A stretch of DNA of 64,000 bases from CAVVXX01 sp052389895 (GTDB lineage: Bacteria > Pseudomonadota > Alphaproteobacteria > Micropepsales > Micropepsaceae): contig JBQTHM010000023.1 of NCBI GenBank assembly GCA_052389895.1, positions 11,923 to 75,922 of the forward strand, in the 5' to 3' direction. The notes under the pieces are model-generated. The model was given only the letters and a program-made list of their open reading frames with translations. It ran no database searches and was not told the origin of the DNA. The translations under genes were made by a program, and so were the position numbers. Positions 56,577-64,000 of this stretch are shown here, piece by piece; within the stretch, counting starts at the first letter, position 1, and the number at the start of each line of letters is the position of its first letter.

Positions 56577-57794
56577 ATGAGCATCGAAATAAAAGTTCCC
56601 GCCATGGGCGAATCCGTCACTGAAGCGACGATCGCCAAATGGTTCAAAAAGGAAGGCGACGCGGTTCAACGCGACGAGCCTGTGGTCGAACTCGAAACGG
56701 ACAAGGTGACGGTGGAGGTGCCATCGCCCGCGGCCGGCACACTCGACGAAATCCGGGTGAAACAGGGCCAGTCGGTAAAAGTAGGAACCGTGCTTGGCGC
56801 GGTCAAGGAAGGCAAGGCGGCCGCCAAACCGGAACCGCCAAGTCCGGCGCCGGAACAATCAAAATCGCGGAGCGCGCAAACGCAGCCGCAAGCCAAAGCT
56901 GCCGCCGAAAAAGTGCCGCCACCGCCATCGGTACGCCGCATTGCCGAAGAGGAAAAACTGGATGCAGATTCAATTGCCGGCACGGGCAAGCGCGGGCAGG
57001 TAACGAAGGCAGATGCAATTGCGGCGCTGGAAGCGCGTGCCAAGGCGCCCAAACCGCAGCCCGCCTCCAGGCCGAGCGGCCCCCGGCCGCAGGCCGATCG
57101 CGAAGAACGCGTGCCCATGTCGCGGTTGCGCAGAACGATCGCAGCTCGACTGAAGGAGTCGCAGAACACGGCCGCCCAGCTCACCAGCTTCAACGAAGCG
57201 GATATGAGTCCCATCCTGGCGCTGCGGGCCGAGTTCAGGGAAAGCTTCCAGGCGAAACACGGCGTGAAGCTCGGCCTGATGGGTTTTTTTGTGCGCGCCA
57301 GCACGGCCGCACTCAAGGACATTCCCACGGTCAATGCAGAAATCGACGGCGACGATATTGTCTACAAGAATTTTTACGATATCGGCATCGCGGTGAGCAC
57401 AGATAAGGGCCTCGTCGTGCCCGTGCTGCGCGATGTCGACCAGAAATCCATTGCCGAAATCGAAGCGGGTATTTCTGATTTCGCCGCGCGGGCGCGCGAA
57501 GGCCGCCTAAAACTCGAAGAACTACAGGGCGGCACTTTTACCATCACCAATGGCGGCGTGTTCGGCTCGCTCATGTCCACGCCGATACTGAACACGCCGC
57601 AATCCGGCATCCTGGGCATGCACAAGATCCAGGAACGCCCTGTCGCCGCGGAGGGCAAGATCGTCATCCGCCCGATGATGTATCTTGCGCTCTCCTACGA
57701 TCACCGCCTGGTCGACGGGCGCGAAGCGGTCACCTTTCTGGTGCGCGTGAAGGAAGAACTGGAAAATCCGCAGCGCATGTTGCTCGATATCTGA
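56577..57794 (+). CDS. sucB: Dihydrolipoyl succinyltransferase (E2)
   Basis: 405 residues. One lipoyl domain (1-75) with the lipoylated Lys43 in ETDKVTVEV; a Pro/Ala-rich linker; the E1/E3-binding domain (about 118-155, PSVRRIAEEEKLDADSIAG); a second linker; and the catalytic domain with YDHRLVDGREAVTFL near His376. Lys and Gln-rich linkers are typical. It transfers succinyl to CoA. lpdA starts 4 bp later. Confidence 0.95.
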   Translation: MSIEIKVPAMGESVTEATIAKWFKKEGDAVQRDEPVVELETDKVTVEVPSPAAGTLDEIRVKQGQSVKVGTVLGAVKEGKAAAKPEPPSPAPEQSKSRSAQTQPQAKAAAEKVPPPPSVRRIAEEEKLDADSIAGTGKRGQVTKADAIAALEARAKAPKPQPASRPSGPRPQADREERVPMSRLRRTIAARLKESQNTAAQLTSFNEADMSPILALRAEFRESFQAKHGVKLGLMGFFVRASTAALKDIPTVNAEIDGDDIVYKNFYDIGIAVSTDKGLVVPVLRDVDQKSIAEIEAGISDFAARAREGRLKLEELQGGTFTITNGGVFGSLMSTPILNTPQSGILGMHKIQERPVAAEGKIVIRPMMYLALSYDHRLVDGREAVTFLVRVKEELENPQRMLLDI

Positions 57795-57797
57795 TAC

Positions 57798-59201
57798 ATG
57801 GCCGACGCTTTCGACGTGATTGTTATTGGCGGCGGGCCGGGGGGGTATAACTGCGCTATCCGCGCGGGCCAGCTGGGCCTGAAGGCCGCCTGCGTGGACA
57901 GCCGGGGCACTTTTGGCGGCACCTGCCTGAACGTGGGCTGCATCCCGTCGAAAGCCCTTTTGCATGTAACCGAGCTTTTCGAGGAAGCTAAAGAGCGTTT
58001 CCCCAAGATGGGAATCGTGCCGAAGGATATTGCCATCGATCTCAAAGCGATGATGGCACACAAGGACAAAGTCGTTGGCGAGCTTACCAAAGGCATCGAA
58101 TTTCTTTTCAAGAAGAATAAGGTTGAGGGTATCGTCGGCGATGCGCACATCGAAACTGCCGGCAAGGTAAGCGTAAAAACCAGGAATGGCGTCCGCCAAC
58201 TCGAATCCAAGAACATTGTGATTGCCACCGGTTCCGATGTAGCGCCGCTCGCCAATGCGACAATTGACGAGAAGACGATTGTTTCTTCCACCGGAGCACT
58301 TTCGCTTGCAAGCGTTCCCAAACGCCTGCTGGTGGTGGGCGCGGGCGTCATCGGACTGGAACTGGGTTCGGTGTGGCGCAGGCTCGGTTCCGATGTGCTG
58401 GTAGTGGAATTTCTTGATCGCATCGTGCCGGGAGTGGATCTGGAAATTGCAAAGCAATTTCAGCGCCTGCAGGAGCGCCAGGGCATCAAGTTCCGGCTTT
58501 CGTCAAGGGTTGCCAGCCTCGAAAGGAAAGGCGCCGCGCTTCACGCCTTCATCGAGCCCGCGTCGGGCGGCGCAGGCGAGACGGTTGAAGCCGACATCAT
58601 TCTGGTTGCCATAGGAAGGCGCGCCTATACGAACGGACTGGGCCTGGACAAGGCGGGCGTGAGGCTGGACGAAAAGGGGCGCGTGGTAACGGACGGGCAT
58701 TTCAAGACCAATGTTCCTGGGATTTGGGCCATCGGCGACGTGCGCGAGGGCGCTATGCTGGCGCATAAGGCGGAAGATGAGGCGGTTGCCTGTGCCGAGC
58801 GCATCGCGGGCCGCGCGGGCCATGTGAACTACGACGCCATACCTTCCGTCATCTACACTTACCCGGAAGTGGCGACGGTTGGAAAAACGGAAGAGGAATT
58901 GAAAGCTGCTGGCAGTGCTTACAAGGTCGGCAAATTCCCTTTCACCGCGAACGCGCGGGCAAGATCGAACCTCACCACCGAAGGCTTTGTGAAGATCGTC
59001 GCGGACGCCGCCAGCGACCGCGTGCTGGGCGTGCACATGCTGGGGCCCGATGTGGGCAATATGATCGGAGAAGCATCGCTCGCCATCGAGTTCTCGGCCG
59101 CCGCCGAAGACATCGCGCGCACCTCCCACGCGCACCCCACGCTGAGCGAAGCCATCCGCCAGTCCGCCATGAATGTGGGCGGCTGGACGATGCAGATTTA
59201 G
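57798..59201 (+). CDS. lpdA: Dihydrolipoyl dehydrogenase (E3)
   Basis: 467 residues. FAD-binding VIVIGGGPGGYNCAI (7-21), the redox disulphide Cys43-x4-Cys48 in GGTCLNVGCIP, NAD-binding VVGAGVIGLELGSV, and the C-terminal His-Glu pair in HAHPTLSEA. It reoxidises the lipoyl groups of SucB. Being the last gene of the cluster it completes the 2-oxoglutarate dehydrogenase complex. Confidence 0.96.
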   Translation: MADAFDVIVIGGGPGGYNCAIRAGQLGLKAACVDSRGTFGGTCLNVGCIPSKALLHVTELFEEAKERFPKMGIVPKDIAIDLKAMMAHKDKVVGELTKGIEFLFKKNKVEGIVGDAHIETAGKVSVKTRNGVRQLESKNIVIATGSDVAPLANATIDEKTIVSSTGALSLASVPKRLLVVGAGVIGLELGSVWRRLGSDVLVVEFLDRIVPGVDLEIAKQFQRLQERQGIKFRLSSRVASLERKGAALHAFIEPASGGAGETVEADIILVAIGRRAYTNGLGLDKAGVRLDEKGRVVTDGHFKTNVPGIWAIGDVREGAMLAHKAEDEAVACAERIAGRAGHVNYDAIPSVIYTYPEVATVGKTEEELKAAGSAYKVGKFPFTANARARSNLTTEGFVKIVADAASDRVLGVHMLGPDVGNMIGEASLAIEFSAAAEDIARTSHAHPTLSEAIRQSAMNVGGWTMQI

Positions 59202-59302
59202 GGCCCGCGCGTAACCGCCCGCGAAGACACACGATTTTGAACTGCGCGTCTGGTGACAGCGCGCCGACCCACATTCTAAACTAGCGAAAACGGGGGTGCT
59301 TC

Positions 59303-60064
59303 ATGCGCAGATTTCATATCGTTCTTGCGGCAGCGGCGTTGGCCACTGCTGCTACGGCCCAAGCAGCCGAGATTCCCAAATACATAAGCGACGCGGTGGC
59401 CGACAAAGGGCGGCCCGAAGCGGACGTCGCGCGCGACGGCGACCGCAAGCCTGCGGAGACAATTCAGTTCGCTGGCGTGAAGCGGGGCATGATCGTAGCC
59501 GAGCTGGTGCCGGGGCGCGGCTATTACACGCGCATCCTTTCCAAAACGGTGGGGCCGAAGGGACATGTCTATGCGATTACCGGCGCGGAAATTCTCAAGC
59601 CCATTCCCAAGGCGGCCGACGCCGCGCAGGCGATCGCCAAAGACCCCGCTTTCGCCAACGTGAGCGCAATCACGGAGCCGGCGGCCGAGCTCAAAGTGCC
59701 GGAATATGTGGACGTAGTCTGGACGACGCAGAATTATCACGATCTCAAAATCGAAAAATTCTTCGGTAAACCCGATCTTCTGAAGCTCAACAAGTCCATA
59801 TACGATTCGCTCAAGCCGGGCGGCGTCTATTTCGTGCTCGACCATTCTGCCGAAAACGGCTCGGGTGAGCGCGATGTGGAAACGCTCCATCGCATCGATG
59901 TGGAAACGGTGAAACAGGAGGTTTTGGCCGCCGGTTTCGTGCTGGAAGCGGAAGGCGATGCGCTGCGCAACCCGTCCGACCCGCGCAACATTGGCGTTTT
60001 CGACGCGTCCATCCGCGGCAAGACAGACCAGTTTATGCTGCGGTTTAGGAAGCCCCAAAAATAG
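59303..60064 (+). CDS. Exported methyltransferase-like protein
   Basis: 253 residues. A cleavable signal (HIVLAAAALATAATAQAA) precedes a class I Rossmann methyltransferase fold: MIVAELVPGRGYYTRILSKTVGP is the SAM-binding motif region (canonical ExGxGxG reads ELVPGRGYY) and GGVYFVLDHSAE is motif-III-like. An exported SAM-dependent enzyme is unusual because SAM is cytoplasmic; such proteins are known in this group but their role is not. Transcribed alone, 101 bp after lpdA. Confidence 0.72.
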   Translation: MRRFHIVLAAAALATAATAQAAEIPKYISDAVADKGRPEADVARDGDRKPAETIQFAGVKRGMIVAELVPGRGYYTRILSKTVGPKGHVYAITGAEILKPIPKAADAAQAIAKDPAFANVSAITEPAAELKVPEYVDVVWTTQNYHDLKIEKFFGKPDLLKLNKSIYDSLKPGGVYFVLDHSAENGSGERDVETLHRIDVETVKQEVLAAGFVLEAEGDALRNPSDPRNIGVFDASIRGKTDQFMLRFRKPQK

Positions 60065-60119
60065 GGCAAGGCGCGGCGGCTTCCGCCTTCATCATCAAAA
60101 AAACGAAGGGCAAGGGGAT

Positions 60120-60224
60120 GTGGCCCCGGCCGTCCGCCTACGCTGCGGACGCAGCTCCGGCGGACTTAATCCTGCACGGCTCGCGGGCCGAAGCCCAAAG
60201 GGCGAAGGCCCGTGGCCCCGGCCG
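60120..60224. repeat. 13-bp direct repeat beside tRNA-Leu
   Basis: GTGGCCCCGGCCG occurs at 60120-60132 and at 60212-60224. The second copy is the 3' end of tRNA-Leu (acceptor and start of the T-arm). The gap between holds no recognisable gene. It could be a remnant of an attachment site, but 13 bp of GC-rich sequence is weak evidence. Confidence 0.35.
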
Positions 60225-60297
60225 GACTTGAACCGGCATGGCCCTTGCGGGCCTACGGATTTTAAGTCCGTTGCGTCTACCATTTCGCCACGGGGCC
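60213..60297 (-). tRNA. tRNA-Leu (TAA)
   Basis: Class II tRNA of 85 nt on the minus strand. The acceptor GGCCCCG pairs with CGGGGCC, discriminator A; CCA is not encoded. The anticodon stem ACGGA/TCCGT encloses CTTAAAA, giving anticodon TAA. A long variable arm (AGGCCCGCAAGGGCC) and the T-arm GTTCAAGTC confirm Leu type. Confidence 0.96.
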
Positions 60298-60356
60298 GCA
60301 GCTAGCACAAACGCAGTGCGCGGTTGGCGTCAAGTTTTGCCGTGGCCTGCGCCCGC

Positions 60357-61262
60357 ATGCTAGGCGTGCGCTCGGCGATGACCCTGGCCATTTTGAGTTT
60401 CCTGATCCTCGCCGCGCTCGCTGCGGGCTTTGCCGCGATCCCCTTTCTCAGGGCAGCAGGCCCGCATGCATGGCGCGGAAGGCGCCTTGCGGTGCTGTCG
60501 GCACTCGGCGTGATCGCGCTTGCCGCTGGCGTATATGCCGCAACTGGCAGGGTTGAGCTCGCGGCGCGTGCGTTCAAGGGTCCCAGCCCCGACGATTTCC
60601 GCGCGCTGGTGGCGACGCTCGCGCAACGAATCCGCGAACGCCCGGACGATTCCCAGGGCTGGACGCTCCTGGGACGCGGTTACCTGGCACTGGGCGCGCC
60701 GGACCACGCCGCAAAGGCGCTTTCGCGCGCGATCGCCCTTTCGGAAACGGCGGGCACGCCGTCCGCCTCGCTTTATGCGCTTTATGGCGAGGCGCTGGCG
60801 CAGGATGCCGGCCAGATCACCGGCGAAGCCGAAGACGCGTTTGAGAAAGCCCTTACGCGCGATCCCCGCGATGCAAGCGCGCGCTATTACCTCGGCCTTG
60901 CCGCGCGCGGACGCGGAGAAAAGGAAAAGGCGCTTTCATACTGGGAAGGGCTGCTAGGCGATGCTGCCGCAGATGCCCCTTGGCGCCACGCGCTTGCCGA
61001 CGAGGTGGGAGCGCTCAAGGCGGAAACGGGCGGCGGCGCCGACATAGAAGCGATGGTGGCGGGCCTGGCTGCCCGGCTCGAGAAGAATCCCGACGACCTC
61101 GCCGGCTGGATGCGGCTGGTGCGCGCCTACGCCGTGATGGGCGAAGCGAAAAAAGCGCGCGAGGCGCTGGCCCGCGCGCGCGCGCAGTTCGTGCGCAACG
61201 AAAGCGCGCACAATTCGCTTAACGCGCTCGCGCGCGACCTTGCCATCGAAGAGAGAAACTGA
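60357..61262 (+). CDS. ccmI: CcmI-like (CycH) TPR protein
   Basis: 301 residues from the ATG at 60357; the ATG at 60378 (294 residues) is an alternative. Two membrane helices (about 8-28 and 42-62) flank a short basic loop, then TPR repeats (SQGWTLLGRGYLALG, ASLYALYGEALAQ, ASARYYLGLAARG, AGWMRLVRAYAVMG). This is the CcmI layout; CcmI holds apocytochrome c for haem attachment. It is isolated from the ccmABCDG genes 22 kb away, so the name is a reasoned guess; a general TPR protein is possible. Confidence 0.65.
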   Translation: MLGVRSAMTLAILSFLILAALAAGFAAIPFLRAAGPHAWRGRRLAVLSALGVIALAAGVYAATGRVELAARAFKGPSPDDFRALVATLAQRIRERPDDSQGWTLLGRGYLALGAPDHAAKALSRAIALSETAGTPSASLYALYGEALAQDAGQITGEAEDAFEKALTRDPRDASARYYLGLAARGRGEKEKALSYWEGLLGDAAADAPWRHALADEVGALKAETGGGADIEAMVAGLAARLEKNPDDLAGWMRLVRAYAVMGEAKKAREALARARAQFVRNESAHNSLNALARDLAIEERN

Positions 61263-61271
61263 ACTTCGGAA

Positions 61272-61547
61272 TTATCCGGCTACGCGGGCCTGCCACACGG
61301 GCCAGCAGCGCGCATGTCCGTTCGTCTTGTTCTTGTTGTAGAGCGCGATCTGCGCGTCTTCCGCGTTGGCACCCGCTTCCGTCGCCACGTAGTCTTTGCC
61401 GCCCGCACACCAGACATAGAACTGATGCGTCCCCGACGCGAAGAAATCGACCTGCTGGTTGGACATTATATTCGCGGCAACGGCTACGCCTGCGACGGCG
61501 AAAACAATGCCGCCGACCATGGCCACAATCACGCGCAGCGGCACCAT
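61272..61547 (-). CDS. Small membrane-anchored protein, unknown
   Basis: 91 residues from the ATG at 61547, with GGAAAGG 7 nt upstream. One N-terminal helix (VIVAMVGGIVFAVAGVAVAA), then a soluble part with two cysteines (FYVWCAGG and ARCWPVW), perhaps a disulphide in the periplasm. I do not recognise a family. The longer frame upstream of 61547 runs into the 64-bp duplicated repeat and is read in two different frames, so it is unlikely to be coding. Convergent with the CcmI-like gene. Confidence 0.55.
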   Translation of the reverse strand: MVPLRVIVAMVGGIVFAVAGVAVAANIMSNQQVDFFASGTHQFYVWCAGGKDYVATEAGANAEDAQIALYNKNKTNGHARCWPVWQARVAG

Positions 61548-61553
61548 GCCGTT

Positions 61554-61681
61554 GCCTTTCCTAATTTGCTGGTGAGTGCCCGCCTGAAGCGCGGACCGAG
61601 AACCCCCAGCCCCGAAGGCCTTTCCTAATTTGCTGGTGAGTGCCCGCCTGAAGCGCGGACCGAGAACCCCCATCCCCGAAG
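61554..61681. repeat. Tandem duplication, two 64-bp units
   Basis: Unit 1 (61554-61617) and unit 2 (61618-61681) match except one base (G at 61609, T at 61673). Unit length 64 is not a multiple of three. It lies directly upstream of the small minus-strand gene, whose ribosome-binding site overlaps the edge of unit 1. Confidence 0.9.
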
Positions 61682-61757
61682 GCATGATACACCAGCGGAC
61701 GGGAAATCCACCTCAATTTTTCTCCGGACAACAATTTTTCACAGTCCCCGTCAGCGT

Positions 61758-62510
61758 TTACGCTATCCGCTCGGCGCGGCCGCCGGCATCGCGCGCCATG
61801 GTTTCGATTTCGCAGAGGACCCGTTCCACCTGCGCCGCGTCGTGGCCGCGCACGACCAGGGCGCAGCGGGGGCCCGACAGCCCGAAAGAGGGGTAGCTGC
61901 CGATCACGACCCCAGGATTCCTGTGCTGTATCTCCGCAAGCGCCACCGCTATCGCGCTTTCGCCGAGGGCAACCGCGACCGTGCCGCTCACCACCGGCGT
62001 TCCCGTTTTGAGCCTGGGGATCACATGCTCCAGCATGGCCTGCATGATGTTGGGTACGCCCGCCATGACGATCACGTTCGCGATCTGGAACCCGGGCGCA
62101 CCCGATACCGGATTGCTGATGAGCTTCGCGCCCACTGGAATTCGCGCCATGCGCCTGCGCGCTTCGTTAAGGGACGCCTCGGGGTTGGGGCCATAGCGCG
62201 CAGCGATCATGGAAAGCGCTTCGGCATTGTCCTGCAACTCGACGCCCAAGGCCTTGGCGACCGACCCAGCCGTGATGTCGTCATGCGTCGGCCCGATGCC
62301 TCCGGTCGTAAAAAGATAATCAAAGCGGGCACGCAACGCGTTCAGGGCGGCGACTATTTCGGCCTCGACGTCCGGTACCACGCGCACCTCGCAGAGATCG
62401 ATGCCTATGCCGCTCAAGACCCGGGCAATGTGATGGATGTTCACGTCGGCCGTGCGCCCGGAAAGGATTTCATCGCCAATGACAAGGAGGGCGGCAGTGA
62501 CCGGTTGCAT
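61758..62510 (-). CDS. CinA-type molybdopterin-binding domain protein
   Basis: 250 residues from the ATG at 62510, with AGAAGG 9 nt upstream. The MoCF-type domain is clear: AALLVIGDEILSGRTADVN and FTTGGIGPTHDDITAGSVAKAL (motif TTGGxGPTxDD). Length and the lack of the C-terminal CinA amidase domain fit the stand-alone N-terminal form, implicated in nucleotide-pyrophosphate cleavage rather than competence. Divergent from map. Confidence 0.82.
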   Translation of the reverse strand: MQPVTAALLVIGDEILSGRTADVNIHHIARVLSGIGIDLCEVRVVPDVEAEIVAALNALRARFDYLFTTGGIGPTHDDITAGSVAKALGVELQDNAEALSMIAARYGPNPEASLNEARRRMARIPVGAKLISNPVSGAPGFQIANVIVMAGVPNIMQAMLEHVIPRLKTGTPVVSGTVAVALGESAIAVALAEIQHRNPGVVIGSYPSFGLSGPRCALVVRGHDAAQVERVLCEIETMARDAGGRAERIA

Positions 62511-62617
62511 GGAATTGTGCCTTCTCACGGGATCTGGCGGTGCGCCTTGACGCTGGAGGGCGCTCGACCCCAGATATAACTCCTAATTCTGCGCCAAGCG
62601 CGAGGAAAGGCATTCCA

Positions 62618-63454
62618 TTGGGTTACGTAATGCAGGAAGACGATGTAACGGAGGACATGCGCCACGCCGCGCACGGCATCGCCGTATATGGGCCGGAAGA
62701 TTTCTCAGGCATGCGCAAGGCGGGGGAGTTGGCCGCCCGCGTGCTGGATATGCTGGCGGCAGAAGTAAGGCTGGGAATTGCCACGGGCGACCTCGACCGG
62801 ATGGCATTCGAATTCGTGACCGACCACGGCGCGATCCCTGCTTGTGTCGGTTACCGCGGATATCGCCACACACTCTGCACTTCACTCAATCACGTTGTAT
62901 GCCACGGCGTGCCCAATAACAGACCATTGCGTGAAGGCGATATTCTCAACATCGACGTTACCGTGATCGCTGATGGCTGGCACGGCGATACCAGTCGCAT
63001 GTACTTCGTGGGCGCGCCCAAGCGCAAGGCGCAGCGGCTGGTAGAGGTCACCTACGAGGCGATGATGCGGGGCATTGCCGCGGTAAAGCCCGGAGCGACA
63101 ACCGGCGACATCGGCCATGCCATCCAGTCCTTCGCGGAAGACGAGCAGCATTGCGCCGTGGTGCGCGATTTTTGTGGACACGGTGTTGGGCGTGCATTTC
63201 ACGCCCTTCCCAATATCGTGCACTATGGCAGGCCGGGACAGGGTATTGTTCTAAAGCCCGGCATGTTTTTCACGATTGAGCCCATGATCAATCTGGGCGG
63301 TTATGCGGTGAAAGTTCTCAGCGACGGATGGACGGCCGTGACTCGCGACCGCTCGCTGTCGGCGCAATTCGAACACAGCGTGGGCGTAACAGACAATGGC
63401 TGCGAAATCTTCACCCGATCGCCCAAAGGCTGGGACCGGCCGCCCTACCACTGA
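62618..63454 (+). CDS. map: Methionine aminopeptidase
   Basis: 278 residues from a TTG at 62618, chosen because GAGGAAAGG lies 7 nt upstream; an ATG at 62630 or GTG at 62540 are alternatives. Type I MAP: FSGMRKAGELAARVL, NHVVCHGVP, the metal ligands in ILNIDVTVIADGWHGDTSRM, CGHGVGRAFHALPNIVHYG and FTIEPMINLGG. It removes initiator Met co-translationally. The radC start codon is inside its last 59 bp. Confidence 0.94.
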   Translation: MGYVMQEDDVTEDMRHAAHGIAVYGPEDFSGMRKAGELAARVLDMLAAEVRLGIATGDLDRMAFEFVTDHGAIPACVGYRGYRHTLCTSLNHVVCHGVPNNRPLREGDILNIDVTVIADGWHGDTSRMYFVGAPKRKAQRLVEVTYEAMMRGIAAVKPGATTGDIGHAIQSFAEDEQHCAVVRDFCGHGVGRAFHALPNIVHYGRPGQGIVLKPGMFFTIEPMINLGGYAVKVLSDGWTAVTRDRSLSAQFEHSVGVTDNGCEIFTRSPKGWDRPPYH

Positions 63455-64000
63455 GGCCTTGGCGCCTCACTATCTCGAGCATCGCAAGCGGCTGCGCGAG
63501 CGCTTTGTCACGGCCGGCCCGGACGCGTTGCCCGATTATGAATTGCTGGAGCTCGTACTGTTCGGCGCGCTCCCCCGGCGCGACGTGAAACCGCTGGCGA
63601 AGGAGCTCGTCAACCGCTTCGGGAATTTTAGCGAGGTCATCGCGGCCCCGCCGGCGCGGCTAAAAGAGGTAGAGGGCGTGGGTGACGCGGTCGTGGTCGC
63701 ACTCAAGGCAGTGGAGGCGGCCGCCCTGCGCTTATCGAAAGCCAAGATTCTCGGCCGGCCCGCCCTGTCGTCCTGGCAGGCTGTTCTCGACCATTGTGCG
63801 GCCAGCATGGCGCGCGCGGAAACCGAACAGTTCCGCATTCTTTTTCTGGACCGCAAAAACACATTGATCGCAGAGGAGGTCCATCAACGTGGCACAGTGG
63901 ATCACACGCCGGTCTACGCACGCGAAGTGGTGAAGCGCGCGCTTGAGCTTGGCGCAACGGCGATGATCCTCGTGCACAACCATCCCAGCGGCGATCCCAC
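63396..64000 (+). CDS. radC: RadC family protein, 3' end outside window
   Basis: At least 201 residues, open at the right edge. N-terminal helix-hairpin-helix part: PHYLEHRKRLRERFVTAGPDALPDYELLELVLFGALPRRDVKPLAKEL and RLKEVEGVGDAVVVALKA; then the JAB1/MPN-like domain with EVVKRALELGATAMILVHNHPSGDP, the metal-binding motif. RadC was named for DNA repair but the role is unsettled. The ATG at 63396 overlaps map by 59 bp; a TTG at 63459 is a non-overlapping alternative. Confidence 0.88.
   Translation, partial: MAAKSSPDRPKAGTGRPTTEALAPHYLEHRKRLRERFVTAGPDALPDYELLELVLFGALPRRDVKPLAKELVNRFGNFSEVIAAPPARLKEVEGVGDAVVVALKAVEAAALRLSKAKILGRPALSSWQAVLDHCAASMARAETEQFRILFLDRKNTLIAEEVHQRGTVDHTPVYAREVVKRALELGATAMILVHNHPSGDP

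Noticed and set aside
60120..60224. Integrated element at tRNA-Leu
   Set aside because: The 13-bp repeat is short, GC-rich and spans under 100 bp with no integrase or phage-like gene in the window.

Overview
The window is about 64 kb of high-GC DNA from an alphaproteobacterial chromosome. This is inferred from gene content and order: mdh-sucCDAB-lpdA, hemC/hemD with a HemY-like and a mitofilin-like protein next to tsaD, ffh-rpsP-rimM-trmD-rplS, phaR/phaB, ccmABCDG, an IalB-family protein, a CC0125/CC1285-type lipoprotein, a very large NAD-glutamate dehydrogenase, and one perfect CtrA-type TTAA-N7-TTAA site. I cannot name the genus. The lifestyle suggested is aerobic and respiratory (TCA cycle, cytochrome c maturation, haem synthesis) with polyhydroxybutyrate storage. 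No phage, plasmid, insertion sequence, CRISPR array or rRNA operon was seen.

Layout. 1-7.6 kb: end of a carboxylesterase, an acyl-CoA synthetase, two envelope proteins, a TetR-regulated lipoprotein/ABC-2 export operon with a clear operator, and a CHAP-domain lipoprotein. 7.6-8.5 kb: a non-coding stretch with a near-perfect parS centromere site and several hairpins. 8.5-13.1 kb: potassium and cation transport (Kup, KefB-like), a CPBP-like protein, tRNA-Thr. 13.2-19 kb: HemY-like, mitofilin-like, HemD and HemC on the minus strand, divergent from tsaD. 19-28.5 kb: xthA with repeated operator-like palindromes, a CYTH-CHAD protein, NAD-GDH, and two uncharacterised proteins. 28.6-35.8 kb: aconitase, DUF1223 protein, GGDEF/EAL protein, PhaR, PhaB. 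35.8-42.9 kb: ccmABCDG, a MarR regulator, then yciB-ftsY-mtaB-dapF on the minus strand. 43-48.8 kb: an S9 peptidase, a palindrome cluster, then ffh and the rpsP operon. 48.9-59.2 kb: mdh, a double-GNAT protein, and the succinyl-CoA and 2-oxoglutarate dehydrogenase genes. 59.3-64 kb: an exported methyltransferase-like protein, tRNA-Leu, a CcmI-like TPR protein, a 64-bp tandem duplication, a CinA-type domain protein, map, and the start of radC.

How it fits together. Aconitase, malate dehydrogenase, succinyl-CoA synthetase and the whole 2-oxoglutarate dehydrogenase complex lie in one window, with NAD-GDH feeding 2-oxoglutarate. The haem genes and ccm genes supply cytochromes. FtsY and Ffh, the two SRP GTPases, are both present about 5 kb apart. 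PhaR and PhaB are divergent around a 398-bp gap that may encode a 53-residue protein.

Most of the window is ordinary housekeeping and I saw no complete new system. The parts most worth a second look are the parS-bearing non-coding region, the operator plus apparent CTG start of the TetR gene, the three palindromes before xthA, the short ORF between phaR and phaB, the tandem GNAT protein, and the duplicated 64-bp repeat.
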